64,000 bases of DNA from Pseudomonas sp. Leaf48 (lineage in GTDB: Bacteria; Pseudomonadota; Gammaproteobacteria; Pseudomonadales; Pseudomonadaceae). The stretch is taken from positions 62,001 through 126,000 of the forward strand of contig NZ_LMLH01000029.1 of assembly GCF_001421885.1 (NCBI RefSeq), in the 5' to 3' direction. The notes under the pieces were generated by a model that had not been told where the DNA came from, searched no databases, and saw only the letters and a list, made by a program, of their open reading frames with translations. Position 1 is the first letter of the stretch. Each line of letters starts with the position of its first letter. The position numbers and the translations under genes are program-made. Positions 53,264 to 62,210 of this stretch are shown here, one piece after another.

Positions 53264-53773
53264 ATGAGCGAGGAAACCATGCGGTTGGGGCGTGAACGAC
53301 GCTATCTGGTGTTGCTGGGCATCATTTGCCTGGCACTGATCGGTGGCGCGTTGTACATGCAGATTGTGTTGGGCGAGGCGCCTTGCCCGCTGTGCATCCT
53401 GCAACGGTACGCATTGCTGCTGATCGCCATTTTTGCCTTCGTCGGCGCCGCCATGCGTTCGCGCCGCAGCATCACGATTTTTGAAACCCTGGTGGTGATT
53501 TGCGCTCTGGCGGGTGTCGCAGTGGCCGGGCATCACGTTTATACGCAGTTCTATCCGGCGATCAGTTGTGGCATCGATGTGCTGCAACCGATAGTCGACG
53601 GCCTGCCGCTGGCGAAGATCTTCCCGCTGGGTTTCCAGGTCGACGGCTTCTGCTCCACGCCCTATCCACCCATCCTCGGTTTGTCGCTGGCGCAGTGGGC
53701 ACTGTTGGCCTTCGTGCTGATCGTGATTCTGGTGCCGCTACTGACCTCGCGTAACCGTAAAGCGCTGCGCTGA
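53264..53773 (+). CDS. dsbB: Disulfide bond formation protein B
   Basis: 169 residues, four membrane helices. Reoxidises DsbA by passing electrons to quinone. CPLC (Cys41, Cys44) and the second periplasmic pair Cys102 (AISCGID) and Cys130 (DGFCSTP) are intact. ATG 53264 behind GAAGGGAAA is chosen over the frame start at 53249. Upstream of cyo as is usual in this genus. Confidence 0.92.
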   Translation: MSEETMRLGRERRYLVLLGIICLALIGGALYMQIVLGEAPCPLCILQRYALLLIAIFAFVGAAMRSRRSITIFETLVVICALAGVAVAGHHVYTQFYPAISCGIDVLQPIVDGLPLAKIFPLGFQVDGFCSTPYPPILGLSLAQWALLAFVLIVILVPLLTSRNRKALR

Positions 53774-53802
53774 GTTCATCTGCCGGCAGCCATTGTCGGA
53801 CA

Positions 53803-53845
53803 AAAAAACGCCCCGGTCCTCGATGAGAGGAGCGGGGCGTTTTTG
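53803..53845 (+). terminator. Terminator of dsbB
   Basis: AAACGCCCCG pairs with GGGGCGTTTT around a loop containing CGATGA; T run follows. Confidence 0.9.
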
Positions 53846-54592
53846 CATTTCACATGCCCGGTAAAAAGACCGTGATGCGTGACAGTCAGGGGTGCGACAC
53901 GTGTGCGACACGTTGTCACAGCGAAAAGGTCGCAGGTCATTTCATGAAGCCGGATCAGCAGGTGATCGAGTCACCCAATCAGCCTGTTCCGGCCGTTGCC
54001 GACTTCCACCACGTCGAGCTGGAACAGGCAGTTTTAACAAGGTCTGGCGAATGGCCAGAGCCCTTGTCATATCGGGCTTGCGGCAAGGTCGAGGGCAATG
54101 GAAGTTGCGTCGATACTGTCTGAAATGCCGGGGGTAGACCTACTTATTTTGGTGTTTTTGTTGAGAATTTATTTCGATAAGATGCGCGACTTTTACGAGA
54201 TCGGCGAATGATTGTTGCCGCTTCGGATAAAAATTATTTCGGGATGAGACATGGTTTATAAAACGCTACATATCTACAATCGCCCGCACTGAATTCCCGG
54301 CACTGCTCAATCCTTGATCAGGTACTGAGCGGGACAGGGTGTCGAGAGCTTCACGCGACCCCCGGTGTCGGTGCCGCCAACTACCCGCACCAAATGGAAT
54401 TGGTCTGTAACAAGGCCTTTGACCACGAATTCGAATAAGAACTCAACGCAGGCCCAGGATTTGTCGAAACGCGTCTGACGCCACGACGGGCAGGCCCTTA
54501 TTCAATCCAAGAAAAATGCCAACCCTTGGCAGGGTGAAGTGTTGGCGATCAAAACCCAACTGCATTGCGCAAGCTGCTTTAGAGGTCGTGAG
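53846..54592. other. Long gene-free region upstream of cyoA
   Basis: About 750 bases without a convincing gene. It begins with a tandem 11-mer GTGCGACACGT (53892-53902, 53903-53913). An AT-rich segment near 54140-54250 is the best place for the cyo promoter. Short open frames here (for example 53854-54123) look non-coding. Confidence 0.55.
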
Positions 54593-55528
54593 ATGAGTAA
54601 AAACAGGTACCCCAGACTACTAGGCTTATTGCCGCTGATCGGCACGTTGCTGCTGTCAGGCTGCAACATGACCTTGCTCAATCCCAAGGGCCAGGTTGGT
54701 CTGGACGAGCGAAACCTGATCATCACCGCAACGCTGCTGATGCTGTTGGTCGTGGTTCCGGTCATTGTCATGACCTTCCTGTTCGCCTGGAAATATCGCG
54801 CGTCCAACACCAGCGCTACCTACACGCCGAAATGGAACCACTCCACCAAGATCGAGATCGCGGTGTGGGCTGTTCCGGTACTGATCATCATTGCCCTGGG
54901 TTACGTCACCTACAAGTCGACCCACGCCCTTGACCCGTACAAGCCACTGGAATCCGACGTCAAGCCTGTGACCATCGAAGTGGTCGCGCTGGACTGGAAG
55001 TGGCTGTTCATCTACCCGGAACAAGGCATCGCCACGGTCAACAAGATCGTGTTCCCGGCGCACACCCCGATCAACTTCAAGATCACTTCCGACGCCGTGA
55101 TGAACTCGTTCTTCATCCCTGCTCTGGGTGGCCAGATCTACGCGATGGCGGGCATGCAGACCAAGCTGCACCTGATCGCCAACGAAAACGCTGAAATGGA
55201 CGGCATCTCCGCCAACTACAGCGGCGCCGGTTTCACCGGTATGAAATTCAAAGCGATCGCAACTTCCCAGGAAGATTTCGACGCCTGGGTCAGTGAAGTC
55301 AAAAAGGCACCTAAACAGCTTGAACAAGCTGAATACGCAGCCCTTGCCAAGCAGAGCCAGAACAACCCAGTCGAGCTCTACTCCTCGGTCACACCGAACC
55401 TGTTCCAGACCATCGTCGACAAGTACGAAGGCATGAAACCAGGTCCGAAAGTGAAGCACGAGAAGAAAGAGAAAGAAGTGGCCGCTACGGACATGGATTC
55501 GCATTCAGCTGCCGGGGCAGAGGAGTAA
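54593..55528 (+). CDS. cyoA: Cytochrome bo3 ubiquinol oxidase subunit II
   Basis: 311 residues. Lipoprotein signal with lipobox LLLSGC (Cys24), two transmembrane helices and a cupredoxin domain without CuA ligands, as expected for a quinol oxidase. ATG 54593 is preceded by AGAGGTCGTGAG. First gene of the cyoABCDE operon. Confidence 0.95.
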   Translation: MSKNRYPRLLGLLPLIGTLLLSGCNMTLLNPKGQVGLDERNLIITATLLMLLVVVPVIVMTFLFAWKYRASNTSATYTPKWNHSTKIEIAVWAVPVLIIIALGYVTYKSTHALDPYKPLESDVKPVTIEVVALDWKWLFIYPEQGIATVNKIVFPAHTPINFKITSDAVMNSFFIPALGGQIYAMAGMQTKLHLIANENAEMDGISANYSGAGFTGMKFKAIATSQEDFDAWVSEVKKAPKQLEQAEYAALAKQSQNNPVELYSSVTPNLFQTIVDKYEGMKPGPKVKHEKKEKEVAATDMDSHSAAGAEE

Positions 55529-55531
55529 ACG

Positions 55532-57562
55532 ATGTTTGGTAAATTAAGTTGGGAAGCGGTCCCGTTCCACGAGCCGATCGTGATGGTGACCATCGCCATG
55601 ATCGCGCTGGGTGGTCTGGCACTGTTTGCAGGTATCACTTATTTCAAGAAGTGGACCTACCTGTGGACCGAGTGGCTGACGTCGGTCGACCACAAGAAAA
55701 TCGGCGTGATGTACATCATCGTCGCCATGGTCATGCTGCTGCGCGGTTTTGCCGACGCCATCATGATGCGTACCCAGTTGGCCATGGCCACCGAGGGTTC
55801 GCCTGGCTACCTGCCACCTGAACACTATGACCAGATCTTCACCGCCCACGGTGTGATCATGATCATCTTCATGGCGATGCCATTCTTCACCGGCCTGATG
55901 AACCTTGCAGTGCCGCTGCAGATCGGCGCGCGTGACGTTGCCTACCCGTTCCTGAACTCCCTGAGCTTCTGGCTGCTGGTTTCCGGCGTGGTGCTGATCA
56001 ACCTGTCCCTGGGCGTCGGCGAATTCGCCAAGACCGGCTGGGTTGCCTATCCACCGCTGTCGGGTCTGCAATACAGCCCTGGCGTGGGGATGGACTACTA
56101 CATCTGGGCGCTACAGCTATCGGGTCTGGGGACAACGCTGACGGGGGTCAACTTCCTGGCCACCGTGCTGAAAATGCGTACCCCTGGCATGAAGCTGATG
56201 GACATGCCGATCTTCACCTGGACCTGCACCTGGGCCAACGTCCTGATCGTGGCTTCGTTCCCGATCCTGACCGCTACCCTGGCACTGCTGACGCTTGACC
56301 GTTACATGGATTTCCACATTTTCACCAACGAACTTGGTGGCAATCCGATGATGTACGTGAACCTGTTCTGGGCATGGGGTCACCCTGAGGTGTACATCCT
56401 GATCCTGCCAGCGTTCGGTATCTTCTCTGAAGTCATCTCGACCTTCACCGGCAAGAAACTGTTCGGCCACCATTCGATGGTCTACGCATCGGGCGCGATC
56501 TCGATCCTGGGCTTCATGGTCTGGCTGCACCACTTCTTCACCATGGGTTCGGGTGCCAGCGTCAACGCCTTCTTCGGTCTGGCGACGATGCTGATTTCCA
56601 TCCCGACGGGTGTGAAACTGTTCAACTGGCTGTTCACCATCTACCAGGGCCGTCTGCGTTTCACCAGCCAGGTGCTGTGGACCCTGGGCTTCATGGTGAC
56701 CTTCGCCATTGGCGGCATGACCGGCGTACTGCTGGCCATCCCGGGTGCCGACTTCGTACTGCACAACAGCCTGTTCGTGATCGCGCACTTCCACAACGTG
56801 ATCATCGGCGGCGCAGTATTCGGCTACATCGCAGGCTTCGCGTTCTACTTCCCGAAAGCGTTCGGCTTCAAGCTGCACGAAGGTTGGGGCAAGGCAGCGT
56901 TCTGGTTCTGGATCAGCGGCTTTTTCGTCGCGTTCATGCCGCTCTACGCTCTGGGCTTCATGGGCATGACCCGTCGCCTGAACGCCACCACCAACCCTGA
57001 GTGGGTGCCGTACCTGTACGTCGCCATGTTCGGTGCGGTGATGATCGCCGTGGGTATCGCTTGCCAGCTGATCCAGCTCTACGTAAGTGTGCGTGACCGC
57101 AAGAAGCCAGAGAACATGTGCGAACACGGTGACCCGTGGAATGCTCACACTCTGGAATGGTCGACCTCTTCGCCACCTCCGTTCTACAACTTCGCCGTGC
57201 TGCCAAAAGCCGACGTTGTCGACCCGTTCACCGAAGCCAAGGAAAACGGCACTGCGTACAAGGCCCCGGCCAAGTACCAGCCGATCCACATGCCAAACAA
57301 CACCGCGACCGGTGTGGTCATGGGCGCACTGTTGACCGTGTTCGGCTTCGCGATGATCTGGCACATCTGGTGGCTGGCAATCGCTAGCCTGGCCGGCACC
57401 GTGATCTACTTCGTGATCCACGCGGCCCGTGATGATCAAGGCTATATGGTGCCGGTCGACGTGATCGAGCGCATCGAAGCCGAGCAGCACAAGCGTCTGG
57501 TAGCAGCCGGGAAAGTCCCAGCCACTGCCACCCGTGTTGAAACCTCGTTGGAACAGGCTTAA
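55532..57562 (+). CDS. cyoB: Cytochrome bo3 ubiquinol oxidase subunit I
   Basis: 676 residues, about 15 membrane helices. Haem-copper catalytic subunit reducing O2 and pumping protons. WGHPEVYILILPAFG is the CuB/His-Tyr motif, HHFFTMG the CuB histidines, and HFHNVIIGG the haem-ligand region. Three bases after cyoA. Confidence 0.98.
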   Translation: MFGKLSWEAVPFHEPIVMVTIAMIALGGLALFAGITYFKKWTYLWTEWLTSVDHKKIGVMYIIVAMVMLLRGFADAIMMRTQLAMATEGSPGYLPPEHYDQIFTAHGVIMIIFMAMPFFTGLMNLAVPLQIGARDVAYPFLNSLSFWLLVSGVVLINLSLGVGEFAKTGWVAYPPLSGLQYSPGVGMDYYIWALQLSGLGTTLTGVNFLATVLKMRTPGMKLMDMPIFTWTCTWANVLIVASFPILTATLALLTLDRYMDFHIFTNELGGNPMMYVNLFWAWGHPEVYILILPAFGIFSEVISTFTGKKLFGHHSMVYASGAISILGFMVWLHHFFTMGSGASVNAFFGLATMLISIPTGVKLFNWLFTIYQGRLRFTSQVLWTLGFMVTFAIGGMTGVLLAIPGADFVLHNSLFVIAHFHNVIIGGAVFGYIAGFAFYFPKAFGFKLHEGWGKAAFWFWISGFFVAFMPLYALGFMGMTRRLNATTNPEWVPYLYVAMFGAVMIAVGIACQLIQLYVSVRDRKKPENMCEHGDPWNAHTLEWSTSSPPPFYNFAVLPKADVVDPFTEAKENGTAYKAPAKYQPIHMPNNTATGVVMGALLTVFGFAMIWHIWWLAIASLAGTVIYFVIHAARDDQGYMVPVDVIERIEAEQHKRLVAAGKVPATATRVETSLEQA

Positions 57563-57565
57563 ACC

Positions 57566-58192
57566 ATGTCGAACTTAGTGACCAATGCTGGACACACCCA
57601 TGTCGATGGACATGGGCATGATGACCATCACCACGACTCGGGCGAGATGACCGTATTCGGCTTCTGGCTCTACCTGATGACCGACTGCATTCTGTTTGCG
57701 TCGATCTTCGCAGCGTACGCGGTACTGGTTAACAACGTAGCGGGTGGCCCGTCGGGCCACGACATCTTCGAACTGCCATACGTACTGGGCGAAACCGCTC
57801 TGCTGCTGTTCAGTTCGATCACCTACGGCTTCGCCATGCTGGCGTTGTACAAGGGTAACAAGAAGGCAGTGCTGGGCTGGCTGGGCATGACCTTCCTGCT
57901 TGGCGCAGGCTTTATCGGCATGGAGATCAACGAGTTCCACCTGCTGATCTCCGAAGGCTACGGCCCTAGCCGTTCCGGCTTCCTGTCCGCGTTCTTCACC
58001 CTGGTCGGTACCCACGGTCTGCACGTGTCCGCGGGTCTGATCTGGATGGGCATCATGATGTACCAGGTCAACAAACATGGCCTGACGTCGACCAACAAGA
58101 CTCGCCTGAGCTGCCTGAGCCTGTTCTGGCACTTCCTGGACGTGGTCTGGATCTGCGTCTTCACCGTTGTCTACCTGATGGGGACCCTGTAA
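57566..58192 (+). CDS. cyoC: Cytochrome bo3 ubiquinol oxidase subunit III
   Basis: 208 residues, five membrane helices, a histidine-rich N-terminus (HTHVDGHGHDDHHHD) and the conserved Glu region GMEINEFH. Its stop overlaps the cyoD start by one base. Confidence 0.96.
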   Translation: MSNLVTNAGHTHVDGHGHDDHHHDSGEMTVFGFWLYLMTDCILFASIFAAYAVLVNNVAGGPSGHDIFELPYVLGETALLLFSSITYGFAMLALYKGNKKAVLGWLGMTFLLGAGFIGMEINEFHLLISEGYGPSRSGFLSAFFTLVGTHGLHVSAGLIWMGIMMYQVNKHGLTSTNKTRLSCLSLFWHFLDVVWICVFTVVYLMGTL

Positions 58193-58527
58193 TGGCTAAT
58201 GCACACTCCCATGACAGCCATGATGCTGGCCACGGCAGCGTAAAGTCTTACGCCATCGGCTTCATCCTGTCGGTGATCCTGACCGTCATCCCGTTTGGCC
58301 TGGTGATGTATCCAAGCCTGCCGAAGACCATGACGCTGGCAATCGTTCTGCTGTTCGCGGTAATCCAGGTGGTCGTTCACCTGTATTACTTCCTGCACCT
58401 GGACCGTTCCATGGCTCAGCGTAACAACGTGATTGCGTTCGTCTTCACAGCCATTGTGATCGTCCTGCTGGTTGGCCTGTCGTTGTGGATCATGTTCAGC
58501 ATCCACACGTTCATGATGGCGAAGTGA
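58192..58527 (+). CDS. cyoD: Cytochrome bo3 ubiquinol oxidase subunit IV
   Basis: 111 residues, three membrane helices (IGFILSVILTVIPFGLVMY, AIVLLFAVIQVVVHLYYFLH, FVFTAIVIVLLVGLSLWIMF), typical CyoD. Confidence 0.95.
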   Translation: MANAHSHDSHDAGHGSVKSYAIGFILSVILTVIPFGLVMYPSLPKTMTLAIVLLFAVIQVVVHLYYFLHLDRSMAQRNNVIAFVFTAIVIVLLVGLSLWIMFSIHTFMMAK

Positions 58528-58538
58528 GGTAAGTCCGC

Positions 58539-59426
58539 ATGTCCCTCAAGCACTTTATCCAAATCACCAAACCGGGGATCATTTTCGGTAACGTGCTTTC
58601 TGTGGCAGGCGGATTTTTCCTGGCCTCCAAAGGGCATGTCGATCTGGCCATCTTCCTGGCCGCCATGATCGGCACGTCCCTGGTAGTCGCCTCCGGTTGC
58701 GTGTTCAACAACTGCATCGACCGCGACATCGACCTGAAGATGGAGCGCACCAAGAACCGGGTGTTGGTCCAGGGCTTGATCTCCCTGAAACTGGCCCTGA
58801 TCTACGCGACTGTCCTGGGTGTCGCCGGCGTTGTGTTGTTGTACAAAGTAGCCAATCCGCTGGCTGCTTTGTTCGCGGTCATCGGCTTCGTGATCTACGT
58901 CGGCTTCTACAGCCTGTACCTCAAGCGCAAGTCGGTTCACGGCACGCTGGTGGGCAGTCTGTCGGGCGCCATGCCGCCGGTGATCGGCTACGTCGCGGTA
59001 AGCAATACCTTCGACATGGCCGCGCTGACCCTGCTGGTGATGTTCAGCCTGTGGCAGATGCCGCATTCCTACGCCATCGCGATCTTCCGCTTCAACGATT
59101 ACCTGGCCGCATCGATTCCGGTGCTGCCAGTCAAGCGCGGAATCAAGGTGGCCAAGAAGCACATCCTGCTCTACATCCTGGCGTTCCTCGTGGCGACCTT
59201 GATGCTGACCTTCAGCGGCTACGCCGGCATGAGCTACCTCGCCGTCGCCGCCGCCATGGGCATGTACTGGCTGTACATGGCCTGGACCGGCTACAAGGCA
59301 GTGGATGACACGGTCTGGGCACGCAAGCTGTTCGTGTTCTCGATCTTCACCATTACCGCGTTGAGCGTGATGATGTCCCTGGACTTCAAAGTGCCGGCAG
59401 AGCTGTTGCTGACGTACGCGCCTTAA
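58539..59426 (+). CDS. cyoE: Protohaem IX farnesyltransferase (haem O synthase)
   Basis: 295 residues, UbiA-family polytopic enzyme attaching farnesyl to haem B for CyoB. The Asp-rich NNCIDRDIDLKMERT motif is intact, as is the second conserved loop YSLYLKRKS. Last gene of the operon. Confidence 0.96.
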   Translation: MSLKHFIQITKPGIIFGNVLSVAGGFFLASKGHVDLAIFLAAMIGTSLVVASGCVFNNCIDRDIDLKMERTKNRVLVQGLISLKLALIYATVLGVAGVVLLYKVANPLAALFAVIGFVIYVGFYSLYLKRKSVHGTLVGSLSGAMPPVIGYVAVSNTFDMAALTLLVMFSLWQMPHSYAIAIFRFNDYLAASIPVLPVKRGIKVAKKHILLYILAFLVATLMLTFSGYAGMSYLAVAAAMGMYWLYMAWTGYKAVDDTVWARKLFVFSIFTITALSVMMSLDFKVPAELLLTYAP

Positions 59427-59443
59427 GATTCAGATGCTGCACC

Positions 59444-59483
59444 GAAAAGCCCCGCCTTCGAGAGAAGCGCGGGGCTTTTTGTT
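59444..59483 (+). terminator. Terminator of cyoABCDE, left copy of a 40-bp direct repeat
   Basis: AAAAGCCCCGC pairs with GCGGGGCTTTT. The 40 bases recur exactly at 60301-60340. Confidence 0.95.
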
Positions 59484-59592
59484 TGGATGTGTCTCGTCCT
59501 GAATAAGGTTTGCACCTGTTTCAGGACGAGACAATGCTTTTTAGCAGGTCGAGGTCGTTAGCAGGGTTTGTCAGGAAGATGACTCGCCGGTT

Positions 59593-59625
59593 GCCTGACT
59601 ATAAGCATATTGCGTATAGTTAGGC
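59593..59625 (+). promoter_or_regulatory. Operator palindrome of the toxin-antitoxin operon
   Basis: GCCTGACTATAAGC (59593-59606), spacer ATATT, GCGTATAGTTAGGC (59612-59625); arms match at 12 of 14 positions. It ends one base before the toxin ATG and contains TATAAG and TATAGT, so repressor binding would cover the promoter. Confidence 0.75.
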
Positions 59626-59626
59626 G

Positions 59627-59971
59627 ATGCGAACCGTATTCTTCGAAACCACATCCTTTACTGCCACCGTTGGCAATTATCTGACGGACGATGAGTATCG
59701 TGCGCTGCAAACCCGCATGCAGCTCAATCCCCTGGCGGGCGATGTGATGCCTCGCACGGGAGGCTTTCGAAAACTCCGCTGGGCCGATGAGCGTCGAGGA
59801 AAAGGCAGGCGAGGTGGCTTGCGGGTTATCTATTATTGGCTTATGAATGATGGCCAGTTCTGGATGTTTGCAATTTATGACAAAGATGAGCTTGAGAATT
59901 TGACCGCCGACCAAGAGAAGGTGCTCAAGAAAGCCATAGAAACAGAGTTGAAAAAACGAGGTACCCCATGA
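59627..59971 (+). CDS. HigB/RelE-family toxin
   Basis: 114 residues, RelE-superfamily mRNA interferase of the HigB type that carries its antitoxin downstream. GGFRKLRWADERRGKGRRGG and RVIYYWLMNDGQFWMFAIYD are family core segments. Its end overlaps the antitoxin start by 4 bases (ATGA). Confidence 0.87.
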   Translation: MRTVFFETTSFTATVGNYLTDDEYRALQTRMQLNPLAGDVMPRTGGFRKLRWADERRGKGRRGGLRVIYYWLMNDGQFWMFAIYDKDELENLTADQEKVLKKAIETELKKRGTP

Positions 59972-60282
59972 AAAAACGCGACCTGTTTGCAGAGTTGATG
60001 CAGGGCGTTGATGAGATGGCGGCTCAACGCGAAGGCAAGATTACGTTGCGCAACACGACCGTGGAGGACATTCCGGCTCCTGAGGTGGGGGCGCAGGAAA
60101 TCGTTGCACTACGGGAAAAGTTGCACATGTCCCAAGCCGTTTTCGCCAAGCGAATTCGCACCAGCCCCAGCACCCTGAGAAACTGGGAACAGCAAAAGTC
60201 GAAGCCAAATGCTCAGGCCGCCTTGTTGATCAGGTTGGTGGAGAAATTTCCGGATATGGTTGATCGACTGGCAGTCGTTTGA
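59968..60282 (+). CDS. XRE-family antitoxin (HigA/NadS-type)
   Basis: 104 residues. N-terminal toxin-binding part, then an XRE helix-turn-helix (REKLHMSQAVFAKRIRTSPS, NWEQQKSKPN). Neutralises the toxin and represses the operon at the palindrome 59593-59625. Confidence 0.88.
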   Translation: MKKRDLFAELMQGVDEMAAQREGKITLRNTTVEDIPAPEVGAQEIVALREKLHMSQAVFAKRIRTSPSTLRNWEQQKSKPNAQAALLIRLVEKFPDMVDRLAVV

Positions 60283-60300
60283 TCAAACCATCGAACAATT

Positions 60301-60340
60301 GAAAAGCCCCGCCTTCGAGAGAAGCGCGGGGCTTTTTGTT
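60301..60340 (+). terminator. Second, identical copy of the cyoE terminator
   Basis: A perfect repeat of 59444-59483, 18 bases after the antitoxin stop; ends the toxin-antitoxin transcript. Confidence 0.95.
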
Positions 60341-60351
60341 GGTGCAGTGTT

Positions 60352-60540
60352 TGGGATGGCAAGGCGGTGTCGCCGTTTGCGGAGTTTGACAAGGCCAATG
60401 TCTGGCTCGACGCGGCCACCAACAGCGTTCTGGCCCTGGGCTATCGGCCCTTGTTATTGTTGTTGCCATCAGCTTTATGGGTGCTTGGCCGCCGCTCCCT
60501 GAGCTTCACGCTGCTGTGTATTGGCGCAGCTGTGTGTTGA
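60352..60540 (+). pseudogene. Remnant: C-terminal end of a membrane protein
   Basis: Sixty-two sense codons and a stop without a start or a ribosome site. The peptide begins WDGKAVSPFAEFDKANVWLD, followed by a hydrophobic helix (YRPLLLLLPSALWVLGRR) and ends CIGAAVC. It looks like the 3' end of a gene whose front was lost at the right-hand terminator repeat. Parent protein not recognised. Confidence 0.5.
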
Positions 60541-60590
60541 ACGGGCAAGGGCGAGAATTTTTTGCAGTACTGATCAAGAGGACTGGCTAA

Positions 60591-61085
60591 ATGATTGGGA
60601 ACATGACCTGCGATGAACGCTTCATCGCCCTGGCCAAGGAATTCGGTTACGACATCTATGGCGAAAACACCGTCGGCGGGCATTACGCACCGCTGATCCG
60701 TCACCACGACGAACTCTATATCAGCGGTCTGGTGCCACGCATGAACGGCAAAATTCACTACCCTGGCCGGGTCGGGCTGGATCTGACCCTGACCGATGCG
60801 CAAGCGGCAGCCGGCATCAGTGCGCTGCGTGGGCTGGCGCTGATCGTCGATGCGATCGGTTCGCTGGACAAAATCAAATCGCTGATTCGGGTGACGGTGT
60901 ATGTGAAGTCGACGGCGGATTTTGTCGACCTGAGCGAAGTGGCCAATGGTGCGTCGGATGTATTCAGCCATGTTCTGGGTGAGGCGGGCAAACACACGCG
61001 AACGACGGTTGGTGTTTATCAGTTACCGAAGAACGCCGCGATTGAGGTGGACATGATCGCGGCATTGCGTCCATCGGTCTCCTGA
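60591..61085 (+). CDS. RidA (YjgF/YER057c) family protein
   Basis: 164 residues, Rid superfamily, longer than RidA itself (about 128). LDLTLTDAQAAAGISALRGL and the C-terminal THRTT-like TRTTVGVYQLPKNAAIEVDM contain the usual Arg that in RidA binds imine/enamine intermediates. Probably an imine deaminase or a relative. AGAGGA precedes ATG 60591. Confidence 0.87.
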   Translation: MIGNMTCDERFIALAKEFGYDIYGENTVGGHYAPLIRHHDELYISGLVPRMNGKIHYPGRVGLDLTLTDAQAAAGISALRGLALIVDAIGSLDKIKSLIRVTVYVKSTADFVDLSEVANGASDVFSHVLGEAGKHTRTTVGVYQLPKNAAIEVDMIAALRPSVS

Positions 61086-61111
61086 ACAAGGATGGAATGA
61101 ATCGCGGGCAA

Positions 61112-61134
61112 TAAAACGCCCCGCACTGGGGCGT
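61112..61134 (-). terminator. Possible weak terminator near the Rid gene
   Basis: ACGCCCC (61116-61122), loop GCACT, GGGGCGT (61128-61134); followed by TTTT on the minus strand and poorly on the plus strand. Confidence 0.6.
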
Positions 61135-61174
61135 CATGCTGTTCACTCAAGCGGGGCACACACCTTGTGGTGAG

Positions 61175-61319
61175 GGGGCTTGTCGGACCGCCGCACCGCC
61201 CCGTTCGGCTGCGGAGCAGCCGCAAGACCAGTACACGCGGTGTATCTGATACGGCTCGGTGGCAGGTTTTGGGGCCGCTTCGCGGCCCAACGGGGCGGTG
61301 CGGCGGTCCGACAAGCCCC
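61175..61319. repeat. Large hairpin repeat, perfect 31-bp arms
   Basis: Arms 61175-61205 and 61289-61319 (GGGGCTTGTCGGACCGCCGC type) are exact complements. The loop has nested hairpins such as GGCCGCTTCGCGGCC. Related in layout to the element at 49918-50017. Confidence 0.92.
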
Positions 61320-61375
61320 TCGCCTCAGGTAAGCCTTCCACCGGTGAACTTCAGCAGAATTAATGACGCTTTGGA

Positions 61376-62080
61376 TTATTGCGCGGCGATGCTGTAGCCG
61401 GTAAAAGCGGTCTGCTGTTGCAGGGCGGTGATGATGTTCTTGCGGTTGACCGCCAGTTCAGCCCCGGAGTTGTCCAGGAACGTCTCGCCGTCCAGTTCCG
61501 CTTCTTCGCCTTCGCCAACGAAGGTAAAGCCGAGGAACTCCAGGGCTTCGCGGTCGACGTTCAAGCGCGAGCGCGGGGTGCGCAACGGCAAGGTGACGCT
61601 CACGCCGTCCTTGCTGATGGTGAACACTTCGACTTCTTTCTTGGCCCGTGCGGCTTTGCTTTTGCTGCTGCCAGGGTTGCTGATGGCCTGGTGTGTCTGG
61701 TTGAGCACCTTCAGGGCCAGGCCGTAGACGATCTCCTGAAACGCCGGGTCGTCCTTGAAACTGGAAAGGATGCGGCTGATCGGGAACTTGCTGCTCAGGT
61801 CTTCCAGAGCTGCGATGTCGGCGGCTTCGGCGTCTTTGAGTTGCTTGAGCTGGCCCATCAGTTCGTAGGCCTTATCGTCGTCGAAGCTGTCATGAGCCTG
61901 GCGAATGGCGGCGCGCAGCTCGCGAATCTGGTCGCTTTCGCGAGTGGACTGGAAAGCGTCCAGCACCATCTCGCTGATGGTCTTGGCCTGGGGCACGTGC
62001 TGTGAAAGATTGATGGAGTTTTCGTATTCCGCTTTGGACGACAAGGTGACTACGGATTCAGCGGTGTTGGAATCGGACAT
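61376..62080 (-). CDS. Hypothetical cytoplasmic protein
   Basis: 234 residues, no signal or membrane segment. A helical N-terminal half (REL RAAIRQAHDSF, ELMGQLKQLKDAEAADI), a basic linker (SSKSKAARAKKEVEV) and a C-terminal mixed part ending NIITALQQQTAF. No family recognised. ATG 62080 (MSDSNTAESV) is preferred to 62125. Confidence 0.65.
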   Translation of the reverse strand: MSDSNTAESVVTLSSKAEYENSINLSQHVPQAKTISEMVLDAFQSTRESDQIRELRAAIRQAHDSFDDDKAYELMGQLKQLKDAEAADIAALEDLSSKFPISRILSSFKDDPAFQEIVYGLALKVLNQTHQAISNPGSSKSKAARAKKEVEVFTISKDGVSVTLPLRTPRSRLNVDREALEFLGFTFVGEGEEAELDGETFLDNSGAELAVNRKNIITALQQQTAFTGYSIAAQ

Positions 62081-62210
62081 TGAAATTTCACTACTTCTGT
62101 AACTTGAATTGAGGCGAGAAAGCACGGGGGCCTTTTCAGGTCGCCTAATCTATTGGACCGGGGCGGCGTTGTCACGGATCAACAGGTGGCTGGTCATATT
62201 TTTGCCTTTC

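Noticed and set aside
53854..54123. An 89-codon frame with several cysteines upstream of cyoA
   Set aside because: It reads through the tandem 11-mer, lacks a ribosome site and resembles no family I know; treated as non-coding.
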